Positions 20,986 to 27,623 of a DNA stretch of 28,486 nt are shown piece by piece. This DNA comes from a virus. A program made the translations under genes and the position numbers. Positions within the stretch are counted from its first letter, which is position 1. Every line of letters begins with the position of its first letter. The stretch is taken from IMG/VR virus record IMGVR_UViG_3300009183_005312, positions 1-28,486 of that record; one strand, 5' to 3'. Under the pieces are notes generated by a model that was not told the DNA's origin, did no database searches, and saw only the letters and a list, made by a program, of their open reading frames with translations.

Positions 20986-21161
20986 GATAGAACCTTTCCA
21001 GCCACTACAGGTTCATTATCAACCCAAAGTAATTTCGGGTAAGTAGTCCAATTAGTCGCACATTCAAGGCAGACATGAATCGCCTTAAAAGTACCTGCGG
21101 CAAAAGTACAGGTGTTAACAATTTGTATCTGATTACTTCCGCACCTCTTGCACATATTCAT
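20982..21161 (-). CDS. 59-aa zinc-ribbon protein
   Basis: Short frame read directly: begins MNMCKRCGSNQIQIVN and carries a second pair CLEC at residues 31-34, so four Cys that could bind zinc. The ATG at 21161 follows AAAGAGGCTACGGA, and the frame joins the next gene by an ATGA overlap. A second ATG is at 21155. Probably a small nucleic-acid or protein-binding factor. Not assigned further. Confidence 0.65.
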   Translation of the reverse strand: MNMCKRCGSNQIQIVNTCTFAAGTFKAIHVCLECATNWTTYPKLLWVDNEPVVAGKVLS

Positions 21162-21183
21162 TCCGTAGCCTCTTTTCGTTTAA

Positions 21184-21519
21184 TTAAACGCTAGCAGTCG
21201 CTAGGGCGTTTTCTAACTTTTTCTTAGTTCGGTTCGCTTGGATACCTACTAAGCGATTTCTTTCTGCCTTTTGTAAAACTTCATCAAGGCCAGCATGGGC
21301 GCGATATAACTCATTAACATCAGCCAAAAAGAGTTTCATTTCTTCTACACCTAAAAGAATTCTCGATTGGACTCCGCCACCTCTGCTAACAGTTCCGCGC
21401 TCGTCAAACGCTTTAGCCAAACTATTTCGCACAGGGTCCGTACTATGCCTATGAGATTTAATTGCGCCTTCTAACTGCTCGGCTAATTTTCCGCCGAAAG
21501 CAATCTTAAAGTTTCCCAT
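21184..21519 (-). CDS. Helical protein downstream of leader B, unknown
   Basis: 111 residues. Sequence is mainly helical (KLAEQLEGAIKSHRHS, VEEMKLFLADVNELYRAHAGLDEVLQKAERNRLV) with a Gly-rich turn GTVSRGGGVQSR in between. No known family. The ATG at 21519 follows GAACGGAAAGGAAAACA and lies about 22 nt downstream of structured leader B, so it may be translated very efficiently or be subject to RNA-level control like the DUF932 gene. Confidence 0.7.
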   Translation of the reverse strand: MGNFKIAFGGKLAEQLEGAIKSHRHSTDPVRNSLAKAFDERGTVSRGGGVQSRILLGVEEMKLFLADVNELYRAHAGLDEVLQKAERNRLVGIQANRTKKKLENALATASV

Positions 21520-21540
21520 TGTTTTCCTTTCCGTTCAATT

Positions 21541-21588
21541 GGTAAGCAATCTGCTCACCATAGCAAGGCACTACCTTTCGATAATGCC
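21541..21588 (-). promoter_or_regulatory. Two-hairpin structured leader B (upstream of 111-aa gene)
   Basis: On the minus strand, GGCAUUAUC-GAAA-GGUAGUGCC (21588-21567) is a 9-bp stem with a GAAA tetraloop, then GGUGAGCA-GAU-UGCUUACC (21559-21541) an 8-bp stem. CTACCTTTCGATAA (plus strand) is identical in both leaders. Second stems differ at two positions that keep pairing (A-U/G-U and U-G/U-A changes), which supports selection on structure rather than on sequence. Confidence 0.8.
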
Positions 21589-21630
21589 CCACTAAAGCGG
21601 TCAGTCATTAGAATAGCCTCTATCACCGAC

Positions 21631-21656
21631 AGGACTTAAGACATTTACTAAGTCCT
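21631..21656 (-). other. Inverted repeat after the 110-aa gene
   Basis: AGGACTTA (21631-21638) and TAAGTCCT (21649-21656) pair perfectly around a 10-nt loop. The hairpin starts 2 nt after the stop codon of the leftward gene. No U-tract follows on the minus strand, so it may protect or terminate the transcript only weakly. It may separate the leader B unit from upstream genes. Confidence 0.5.
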
Positions 21657-21657
21657 T

Positions 21658-21990
21658 TTAAGCATCCTTACAATTATTGATAAGTTCACCAATAACGCAG
21701 GCATAACCAATTGCGTCAAGTCCTGACATATCTACGCGGACTAATATGAGGTTGCCTTTAGTAAGTACTATGCGGACAGGGTTAAGCGGTAGAGATGTAT
21801 TAACGCTAAACAAAACTTCAATATCAGTTTTAGTATGTATCCATCTCTCTTCTCTTAGGTTGATATTCATTACCACTTCGTCCCATGAATTAGGCATATA
21901 CATATTCATAAGTGCCTCTCGAACTTCGCGAGGACTTACATACATAGCCTCATACTTGCCTTGCTTATTTAGTACTAGCGTTGTAGTCAT
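21658..21990 (-). CDS. Unknown protein, 110 aa
   Basis: Mixed alpha-beta protein; LNKQGKYEAMYVSPREVREALMNMY near the start, ILVRVDMSGLDAIGYACVIGELINN at the end. No recognised family and no membrane or zinc motifs. The start (ATG 21990) has CTAAGGAGACGGAA upstream, one of the stereotyped start sequences. The next upstream gene (22006) ends 15 nt away. Confidence 0.65.
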   Translation of the reverse strand: MTTTLVLNKQGKYEAMYVSPREVREALMNMYMPNSWDEVVMNINLREERWIHTKTDIEVLFSVNTSLPLNPVRIVLTKGNLILVRVDMSGLDAIGYACVIGELINNCKDA

Positions 21991-22005
21991 TTCCGTCTCC
22001 TTAGG

Positions 22006-22581
22006 TTAGTAACTTGCTTCGTATCTGAATCGCCATTCGTCAGGAAGACTTAAGGCTTTATCAACTATGTTGATAGTTTCTCTCAACCCATCGTAATACC
22101 AATCATCTTTCTCGGTACTTCCAAAAAAGAATCCTGATGTCGGTCTTAGAGGGTCGTTATCATTTGAGTTATTAAATTCGGCACTATGGGTTTCAGCCAC
22201 AATAAGGTCTTTAATTGCCCCAAATGGATTATCAGTTTCAATGCTTACAGCCGTTCCAATAGAAGCAGGAACTTTGCTTGGCATTTTAAGTAAAGCCACC
22301 GCACAATCGTGCTTAAGTTTATTCAAGTGGTCTTTACTTACATACATGCTTACATCGTTGTCTTCGTCTCCACAATGGCGAGCGAACCAACCATGCACAG
22401 CATTCATTTTTCGCCAATAGCCGACTGTAAAAGTTACAGTTGCGTAAGGCGATTGCCTATCAGCCCAATGTTGAGAGCCGACCGAGTTCATTAACTGCTT
22501 GAACTCTTTTTTTCTTTCAGGTCCTTCATAGTCGTAGCCACTAAAAGAGCGAGTGGCGTTTAGGTACATATCTAGCCCCAT
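22006..22581 (-). CDS. MGLDMYL-type phage protein of unknown function
   Basis: 191 residues. The N-terminal MGLDMYLNATRSFSGYDY and VGYWRKMNAVHGWFARHCG near residue 53 match a widespread phage family that I recognise only by these motifs; the Trp-rich and His/Cys part looks like a binding site. The C-terminus has DNDPLRPTSGFFFGSTEKDDWYYDGL. Published annotations of the family are unreliable, and no activity is known to me. The start has AAGGAGACGGAAA just upstream. Confidence 0.75.
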   Translation of the reverse strand: MGLDMYLNATRSFSGYDYEGPERKKEFKQLMNSVGSQHWADRQSPYATVTFTVGYWRKMNAVHGWFARHCGDEDNDVSMYVSKDHLNKLKHDCAVALLKMPSKVPASIGTAVSIETDNPFGAIKDLIVAETHSAEFNNSNDNDPLRPTSGFFFGSTEKDDWYYDGLRETINIVDKALSLPDEWRFRYEASY

Positions 22582-22592
22582 TTTCCGTCTCC

Positions 22593-22802
22593 TTATTTTT
22601 TAGAGGGAGTTACCCAGCCAGCAGATAAAACGTATCCGCAACTTAAGCAACTCCCATTTCGTATATCAATATCGCTTGCACAAATACAAGCGACAGGCCT
22701 TACAGTCGGTTCACCTGCATGAAGGGTTGATTCATGCAACATACGCTCCCATGCTTTAAGAAATATCTTTCCGCAATCGAAGCATTTATATTTCTTTGCC
22801 AT
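22593..22802 (-). CDS. C2H2-like zinc finger protein
   Basis: 69 residues. CFDCGKIFLKAWERMLHESTLH (residues 7-28) is a C-x2-C...H-x4-H finger, and CICASDIDIRNGSCLSCG is a second Cys site. The overlap of 17 nt with the next gene's end and the good spacing suggest a genuine co-expressed pair. Likely nucleic-acid binding. A true C2H2 finger is uncommon in phages of bacteria but not unheard of. Confidence 0.7.
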   Translation of the reverse strand: MAKKYKCFDCGKIFLKAWERMLHESTLHAGEPTVRPVACICASDIDIRNGSCLSCGYVLSAGWVTPSKK

Positions 22803-23010
22803 TTTTACTCCCTTGGATTAGCGACAAAGCCATCGTAAGCGTTTCTTTATCAATTGGTCCGCTATCGAACCACGCTTGGATTTCTTCCTCTGATATAACC
22901 CGCTTACGGCAGTAATGGCAGAAGTAAGTCAAGTTATAGTTAAGGTCATAAACCTCAACTGCTTCTCGCTTACAGCCCTTACAGGTCGGCGATTTAGTAA
23001 CGTTAGACAT
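22786..23010 (-). CDS. Small zinc-ribbon protein
   Basis: 74 residues: TCKGCKREAVEVYDLNYNLTYFCHYCRKRVIS with two Cys pairs (residues 10-13 and 31-34) about 20 apart, then an acidic helix (EEEIQAWFDSGPIDKETLTMALSLI). Overlaps the upstream gene's stop by 8 nt. Together with its neighbours it makes a run of small zinc-binding early proteins. Function unknown. Confidence 0.7.
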   Translation of the reverse strand: MSNVTKSPTCKGCKREAVEVYDLNYNLTYFCHYCRKRVISEEEIQAWFDSGPIDKETLTMALSLIQGSKNGKEI

Positions 23011-23524
23011 TTAGCGCCGTCCTTTTCATGCTTGCCTTTTCTTGCTCAGTAATTGGAAAGACTTCTACCTCGGGAGCATCAGAAATCTCCTTGCGAAGTT
23101 CTTCTTTATCCTCAACTGAGATATGGAATGTAAAGTTTCTGATTCCATTTAATATAAATCCAGGAGAGCAAGCGCAAGTACAGCCAGCATGCTGACTCCA
23201 ATAAGCGGATTTATACTCTTCTTTTTCTATACCAGCCTTACTTAAGGCCATTTCTAGAATCATTTTGTATATCTTTGTCGGACGATTTCTACGGTCCATC
23301 AAGTTATCCCATAATGATTCATTTCTTACAAATACATAAGCCCTAGACTTTCTACTTCTTTCTCGATAGTCAGGCTTTTGTACTGTTAAAGTTACTTCAG
23401 AACCAAAGAATTGAAATTTAATTGGCTCCACTTTTCTTTCTTCTTCGCCATAGAAACTAGCACCTTGGGTCTGCTTGTAAAGTTCCCATAACTTGTCTTC
23501 CGTCTTTACCGTGTTATATTGCAT
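23003..23524 (-). CDS. Phage protein with CTCACSPGF motif, unknown
   Basis: 173 residues. A beta-rich middle (KFQFFGSEVTLTVQKPDYRERSR) and SQHAGCTCACSPGFILNG near residue 110. Cys-rich C-x-C-x-C-S-P-G-F-[IL] segments recur in hypothetical proteins of actinophages. The cysteines might bind metal. The start (ATG 23524) has CTAAGGAGACGGAAA upstream. No function assigned. Confidence 0.7.
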   Translation of the reverse strand: MQYNTVKTEDKLWELYKQTQGASFYGEEERKVEPIKFQFFGSEVTLTVQKPDYRERSRKSRAYVFVRNESLWDNLMDRRNRPTKIYKMILEMALSKAGIEKEEYKSAYWSQHAGCTCACSPGFILNGIRNFTFHISVEDKEELRKEISDAPEVEVFPITEQEKASMKRTALNV

Positions 23525-23540
23525 TTTCCGTCTCCTTAGT

Positions 23541-24170
23541 TTATTTACTTAACTGACGAAGGATTTTCCTAGCGTCATTTCTAGATTTACTTCCAACCTC
23601 GCCTAACATGCCTGACTTAACTGCTCGCTCAAAATAAGTTCGCAGTATCACCAAAGCCGTTTTATCAAGGGCTTGCGATTTATATTTTCTTCTTTCCGTT
23701 TCTTGCTTTCTTTCGCTAATGAATTGAGGGCTCGGTATTGCCTTTCTATTCATTCGCACTTTATTTTCTTTGAAAGAGGCTTTTAACTTTAAGGCCTCTT
23801 CTTTACCCATTACTTGCTGGACTAAATAATGGAACACTCCAGCGAACTCAGGACCATGGGCGGCGGCGTAGGGGCTAGAACGAGGAACTAAGTTATGGGC
23901 TAGTTCATGAAGTATTACTGCTTCACACCTAGCCCACTTTCCTAAACTTATTCCGCCTATTCCGCCTCTGGCTCCTTTGCCAGATTTAACATTTACATGT
24001 TTAACCATCCACCTTCTACTAAACCAAGCAGTTTTAAGTATGGCATCTACATACTCTTGGCAACTTGGAATAGAACCGTCTAAGTATTTGGCATACTTAT
24101 CAGATTGGCTCTTACGAATTACTGACTCGGCTTTATACAACCGCGTCCTTTGATTATCTCTATCTCTCAT
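23541..24170 (-). CDS. Putative zinc metallohydrolase (TIGR04338-like)
   Basis: 209 residues. RDNQRTRLYKAES at the start and the zinc site CEAVILHELAHNLV (HExxH, residues about 89-95) followed by AAAHGPEFAGVFHYLV with the third His and Glu. This layout fits TIGR04338, a putative metallohydrolase family of actinobacteria and their phages. Fold suggests a SprT/minigluzincin-like peptidase. Substrate unknown. ATG 24170 overlaps the neighbouring stop (ATGA) and is preceded by AAGGAGACGGA. Confidence 0.85.
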   Translation of the reverse strand: MRDRDNQRTRLYKAESVIRKSQSDKYAKYLDGSIPSCQEYVDAILKTAWFSRRWMVKHVNVKSGKGARGGIGGISLGKWARCEAVILHELAHNLVPRSSPYAAAHGPEFAGVFHYLVQQVMGKEEALKLKASFKENKVRMNRKAIPSPQFISERKQETERRKYKSQALDKTALVILRTYFERAVKSGMLGEVGSKSRNDARKILRQLSK

Positions 24171-24595
24171 TCCGTCTCCTTATTTTTAGGTATGAGTTTA
24201 TTTAGAGCCGCATATTCCCTTTTGTAGTTATCAGGGTCTATATCATCTCTAATCCAACTATCTTCATGGAAAGGCGTTCTTTGCATATCGGCAGTTTGAT
24301 AAAGTTCATACCAAACTGAATCGCCTAACCATTCACAAACATCATCTAACCAAGTAATGACATCTGTTTCATATTTAGCAGGAACTTTTAATGAAAATTG
24401 GCGAGCAGTAAAGTCAATTACTTCGTCACATTCCCATAAATTTCCTTTATCAACATATACGGCCCAATGTTCGCGTCCTGAGTATTCATAACCAGTAGCG
24501 CGAATTAAACCTAACTTATGCTTCTTAGCATACTTTTCGGCTTCTATTAGACACATGCCCCATGCTTTCAAGGGGTCTTTGATACCTTTACTCAT
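24167..24595 (-). CDS. Unknown protein, possible papain-like/transglutaminase-like fold
   Basis: 142 residues from ATG 24595 (MSKGIKDPL), preceded by AAAGGAAACGGA; an ATG at 24610 lies on the Shine-Dalgarno region. Some residues are reminiscent of small papain-fold proteins: Cys in WGMCLIEAEKYA, His in GREHWAVYV, and VIDFTARQFSL which in such proteins follows the His. This is a weak resemblance and does not establish an activity. The C-terminus is charged. Confidence 0.6.
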   Translation of the reverse strand: MSKGIKDPLKAWGMCLIEAEKYAKKHKLGLIRATGYEYSGREHWAVYVDKGNLWECDEVIDFTARQFSLKVPAKYETDVITWLDDVCEWLGDSVWYELYQTADMQRTPFHEDSWIRDDIDPDNYKREYAALNKLIPKNKETE

Positions 24596-24649
24596 TCCGT
24601 TTCCTTTCATTAGGTAAGAGCCTTTTTAAGTCATGCTCAGGACTATTTA

Positions 24650-24940
24650 TTATTTACCTAGTCGAGTTTGGAACTCTTTAGGCACTTTCTTTATACATTC
24701 ACTTCCAACTGCCCACCAGCCCATATAGCCAGCGGCATATTCTTTTATTTCTTTTTCATTATCTTCAGGGTGGATTATCGAACCGCCACCATCACTAACA
24801 ATTACGCCAAGGCCTTTATTTTGTTGGCTTGTCTTTTTGCCACAAACCGTACACCTTTCACCTTCTAAGTGCTCTTTGGCTTGATACTTCGCGCTCCATA
24901 ACTCAATAATGGAGGCCTCTATCTTTCTTACTTGTCCCAT
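24650..24940 (-). CDS. Cysteine-containing unknown protein
   Basis: 96 residues. CTVCGKKTSQQNKGLGVIVSDGGGSI near residue 29 has a Cys pair and a Gly-rich turn; VGSECIKKVPKEFQT follows near 80. I recognise this as a common phage hypothetical pattern with VGSEC and KKxP, without a known function. Only one Cys pair is visible together with the single Cys80, so metal binding is uncertain. Confidence 0.65.
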   Translation of the reverse strand: MGQVRKIEASIIELWSAKYQAKEHLEGERCTVCGKKTSQQNKGLGVIVSDGGGSIIHPEDNEKEIKEYAAGYMGWWAVGSECIKKVPKEFQTRLGK

Positions 24941-25146
24941 GCTTCCGCCTCTCGGTTGGCTTGACTTAACGCCATGCCTAATTGCATGGACAACTTACGG
25001 CACCCAAAACATCCGCAACCATCTTGCATTGCGTTAATAATGTTGAAATAATCTTCAATATCTATCTCGATATTTAAGGTGTGGCGGTCATTACGATATC
25101 TTTTAATTTTCGGCGCTCTTATCGCACCTGTTTCTTTATCTAACAT
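24928..25146 (-). CDS. Small protein with CGCFGC motif, unknown
   Basis: 72 residues. Basic N-terminus (KIKRYRNDRH), two strands (TLNIEIDIEDY) and a QDGCGCFGCRKLSM segment at about residues 42-55. Three Cys in C-x-C-x2-C spacing could bind metal. The start (ATG 25146) has CTAAGGAGACGGAAA upstream, and a pair of short hairpins lies a little further upstream. Unknown role. Confidence 0.65.
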   Translation of the reverse strand: MLDKETGAIRAPKIKRYRNDRHTLNIEIDIEDYFNIINAMQDGCGCFGCRKLSMQLGMALSQANREAEAWDK

Positions 25147-25187
25147 TTTCCGTCTCCTTAGTTTAAGTAAAGCCTGAACTCGTCAGC

Positions 25188-25218
25188 ATTGGAATAACCA
25201 ATGGACGCCCGAAGGCGT
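25188..25218 (-). promoter_or_regulatory. Two short hairpins upstream of the CGCFGC gene
   Basis: On the minus strand ACGCC-UUCG-GGCGU (25218-25205) is a 5-bp stem with a UUCG tetraloop, followed by AUUGG-UUAUU-CCAAU (25202-25188). The gene start lies about 40 nt downstream after CTAAGGAGACGGAAA. No U-tract follows the first hairpin. They may be a leader element analogous in position, but not sequence, to leaders A and B, or a processing site between two genes. Confidence 0.5.
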
Positions 25219-25228
25219 TTCGTTCTAT

Positions 25229-25570
25229 TTATTGTTGGCTTAATAAGTATTCATTAGCGTCAAGAGCAAAGCCAAAATCGCTACATACATACTCGCTCTT
25301 TATTGGATATTCTTTATCGCTTCTAAGAACGACTCGGTCTCCAACACTTAAAGCAGTATGGCTTCGGTTGCGGGGCAAATTATTTTCTAATTGCCTCCAA
25401 ATATAACCGCTATACAAATTAGTAGACTCGAAGATACCTTCAAGGATTTGCATATCAGTTACGCCTTCTGCTATCTCGATATTAAAAACGCACTCGGCGT
25501 TTCCAATCTTTCCTAGTCGCTCTAAGCCTTCGGAATTTTGGAAGGCAGTCCATTTTATTTTTATTTGCAT
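25229..25570 (-). CDS. Unknown protein downstream of the large structured RNA
   Basis: 113 residues from ATG 25570, chosen because CTAAGGAGACGGAA immediately precedes it. An in-frame ATG at 25699 exists, but those 43 codons overlap conserved-looking RNA hairpins and lack a ribosome-binding site. The protein is a mixed alpha-beta type (MQIKIKWTAFQNSEGLERLG... and LSVGDRVVLRSDKEYPI). No known family. Being directly downstream of the ncRNA candidate, it may be expressed from the same transcript. Confidence 0.65.
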   Translation of the reverse strand: MQIKIKWTAFQNSEGLERLGKIGNAECVFNIEIAEGVTDMQILEGIFESTNLYSGYIWRQLENNLPRNRSHTALSVGDRVVLRSDKEYPIKSEYVCSDFGFALDANEYLLSQQ

Positions 25571-25584
25571 TTCCGTCTCCTTAG
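25571..25584 (-). repeat. Stereotyped start sequence CTAAGGAGACGGAA (one of many)
   Basis: This 14-nt sequence precedes ATG 25570 and recurs with little change before ATGs at 25146, 24170, 23524, 22581 and 21990 as AAGGAGACGGA(A). Related versions with AAAGGAAACGGA or AGGAACGGAA precede 24595, 27615, 19352 and 17421, and shuffled ones precede 20775, 21519 and 21161. The AAGGAG part is a Shine-Dalgarno sequence; the ACGGA part is conserved beyond it. It is comparable in position to the start-associated sequences described in some mycobacteriophages. Confidence 0.7.
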
Positions 25585-26157
25585 TTTCGAATTGATTACC
25601 ATTTAGGCAACCAGCACGATACTTGACCTCATAAATCAAGTACCGCACAAGTGGTCTAACTTTAGAATTATTCGCCATACTCTCGTCACTTTTATTCACG
25701 TTGCGCTAACTTCGTAATCGTCACTCGCTCGGGTTCCCCGTCATCGCGTTACTAAGTACGGCCTCTACATCTGAGGCGGGCGTCGCTTTATTTTGTGGAG
25801 TAATTAAGGTTCTTAATTGTTACTCATTTCAGATACCTTGGCTAGGCAATCGGCCTAAGGATTTAATCGCCTTAATTTGGCTACATATTCTCTACTATTT
25901 AATTACGTACCTGTCTGTCGTAACTCACCCTAGGTCCTCATCGAGGTCGGACTTTCGTCCTATACCTAAGTTCACGTCCGTCTCGGAACTTACGCTTGGC
26001 TTTTTTCACTGATTGCCTTCGCCTCTTGGGCTAGTGCCTCGCCGTGTTGCCATAGCCAATTTTAATGGCTTCCAGACTTAAGTTCCACCACCAATATGGC
26101 AACGAGATACAATGGTTTTACTGCGGTATATCTATTGCCTATGCAGAATCCGCGTTT
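25585..26157 (-). ncRNA. Candidate large structured non-coding RNA with pseudoknot
   Basis: About 570 nt without a plausible gene on either strand, between the stop at 26158 and the start at 25570. Minus-strand stems include: GUUGCCAUA (26103-26095) with UAUGGCAAC (26054-26046), 9 bp. GGAACUUA (26086-26079, inside that stem's loop) pairs with UAAGUUCC (25992-25985), 8 bp, making a pseudoknot. A three-way junction lies at 25920-25975 with GGAC-GAAA-GUCC and CCUC-GAU-GAGG. AAUUAAG-AAC-CUUAAUU lies in 25798-25825, GCCUC-loop-GAGGC at 25761-25777, and a 10-bp stem at 25617-25645. This density of structure is the reason for calling an RNA; the exact ends are not known. Confidence 0.72.
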
Positions 26158-26526
26158 TCACAGTTTCTCTGCAGGTGCGCTCTCTGAGTCCTCTTTATAT
26201 CTCTTTGCTAACAATTCTTCGCGCCCTTTGTTAATAATGTTTTGTATTTCAGGAGTTATTTGTATTTTATTATTTTCTATTTGACTAAACCATGTTTGGT
26301 CTTTGTTTCTCTCTCTAAAGGTTCGCCAAGGGCTATTAAAGTCTGCTGGCATAACTGGTTTAGTATTGTTAGCGTAATGCTTAATCATAAGGCCTCGAGC
26401 GAACTCTAAAGTCATATCGCTATCCAAAATGGCTGACCATGCTTCTATTCTGGCTTCATCAGGGTCGAACCTATCATCAACAGAAGCGATACCTGTTAGC
26501 AGTATTGCTACTTCTTGTTTATTCAT
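26158..26526 (-). CDS. Replication-associated small protein (primosome/loader-like), tentative
   Basis: 122 residues. Begins MNKQEVAILLTGIASVDDRFDP followed by AWSAILDSDMTLEFARGLMIKHYANNTKPVMPADFN. This helical start and the HYA...PADF pattern are seen in small actinophage proteins encoded next to DnaD-like winged-helix replication proteins. Function is thought to be helicase loading or primosome assembly, but I cannot verify it. It lies 1 nt after the 232-aa winged-helix gene start region in the operon, and is followed by the structured RNA. Confidence 0.6.
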   Translation of the reverse strand: MNKQEVAILLTGIASVDDRFDPDEARIEAWSAILDSDMTLEFARGLMIKHYANNTKPVMPADFNSPWRTFRERNKDQTWFSQIENNKIQITPEIQNIINKGREELLAKRYKEDSESAPAEKL

Positions 26527-26527
26527 T

Positions 26528-27226
26528 TCACTCCAATTCCCAAATAGGATTTTTATTTTGGTTTAACGCAATCACGTTACTAAGCCCTCGGTTAAGTCTT
26601 TCTTGTCGGGCTGATAGTGGTCTTACATTTCTTAGTGCTTTGTCCATTTGTTGCATAGAGGGAACTACTCCAATTTGGTTTAAGGCAATTAAGATTTGTT
26701 CTTCGGTATAGCCTCTAACCTCAGCCGCCTCACAAACTTTTACTAAGGCGAACCAAGCACCTTTTCCTAAAGGTCTTGGAGTTTGATTTTCCCACCATTT
26801 TTTTGCCGCTGCTCCTGACGGCTTGTCCGTCTCTAGGGTTGTATCTTTTAGGGTTGTATAAGATGGTTGTTCCGAAGCAAAGTTGGGGAGTAACGGTCCA
26901 AAGTTGTGGAGTTCAACATCTATTGTTGGGGGGTCGTCGTTTTGAGTAACCCCAACTGTGTTGGGGAGTTTTAGTAAGCGATATTCAGTCGCCCGTCCTC
27001 GGCTATGGCCTTTTTTAACTATTTCAACACAAGCATCACTTACCATCTTTGCTACTGTTTGCCTTACATATTCGACTGAGCATCTACTCTTTTTGGCTAA
27101 TGAAGTTTGGCTTATGAAAAACCAACCAGTTTCGTTTGCGTGGTCTGCCATACCTAAATGGATTAACAAGCGAGCGCCCTCGTATGGGGATTTATCCCAT
27201 ACATGGGTCATCCATCTAATGCTCAC
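26528..27226 (-). CDS. Winged-helix replication initiation/primosome-like protein
   Basis: 232 residues. The N-terminal winged helix is clear: YEGARLLIHLGMADHANETGWFFISQTSLAKKSRCSVEYVRQTVAKMV (residues 16-63), then the wing with GRATEYRLL. A flexible middle is followed by a helical C-terminal part (RGYTEEQILIALNQIG) like DnaD-type phage proteins. It would bind origin DNA or load the host helicase. The ATG overlaps the preceding stop by 4 nt, and the protein has only one base between it and the next downstream gene. Confidence 0.8.
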   Translation of the reverse strand: MSIRWMTHVWDKSPYEGARLLIHLGMADHANETGWFFISQTSLAKKSRCSVEYVRQTVAKMVSDACVEIVKKGHSRGRATEYRLLKLPNTVGVTQNDDPPTIDVELHNFGPLLPNFASEQPSYTTLKDTTLETDKPSGAAAKKWWENQTPRPLGKGAWFALVKVCEAAEVRGYTEEQILIALNQIGVVPSMQQMDKALRNVRPLSARQERLNRGLSNVIALNQNKNPIWELE

Positions 27227-27615
27227 AAATTACCTCCACAATGCGGACAACATTTAACCTTTTGCTTTTGATATTCAACTATTCTGCCATCTACATAATT
27301 TGGCAAAACATAAATCTTGCAACCATTTCGTTTATCTTTCAATCGCGAAATATAGCCTGTTTTATGGAGAACACTTAACACTCCTGAAACTGTTCCATGA
27401 TGGAGTTCTAACATATCTGCCAATTCTCGCCAAGTAACTCCGCGACCCCTTTGAAGTTCTAGCCAATACATAACTCTGCGCTGTAATGCAGCAGTCGTTC
27501 CTTTTCTATCTTGACTTATTGCTCGTTCTTTACTTGTGTCTGTTCCGCTATGCCCTGAGGTTCCAGCGTATGGCAATACAGGCATTCCGTCGTCAAATAA
27601 ATCCGCTTGTCCCAT
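27223..27615 (-). CDS. Winged-helix DNA-binding protein with C-terminal zinc knuckle
   Basis: 130 residues. A central helix-turn-helix with wing (QRRVMYWLELQRGRGVTWRELADMLELHHGTVSGVLSVLHKTGYISRL) spans residues about 45-92. The tail KVKCCPHCGGNL supplies a Cys pair. It is a likely regulator or replication accessory. The ATG at 27615 follows AGGAACGGAA. It overlaps the 232-aa gene by 4 nt. The first 30 residues are flexible and acidic. Confidence 0.75.
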   Translation of the reverse strand: MGQADLFDDGMPVLPYAGTSGHSGTDTSKERAISQDRKGTTAALQRRVMYWLELQRGRGVTWRELADMLELHHGTVSGVLSVLHKTGYISRLKDKRNGCKIYVLPNYVDGRIVEYQKQKVKCCPHCGGNL

Positions 27616-27623
27616 TTCCGTTC

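Noticed and set aside
25571-25699. Upstream in-frame ATG at 25699 extending the 113-aa protein by 43 residues
   Set aside because: The extension has no ribosome-binding site, covers a perfect 10-bp RNA stem, and the ATG at 25570 has the stereotyped start sequence; read as part of the structured RNA instead.
25585-26157. Group I intron or self-cleaving ribozyme in the large non-coding region
   Set aside because: No split gene flanks it and no P7-like or ribozyme core sequence was found; a CGATGAGG only loosely resembles the hammerhead core.
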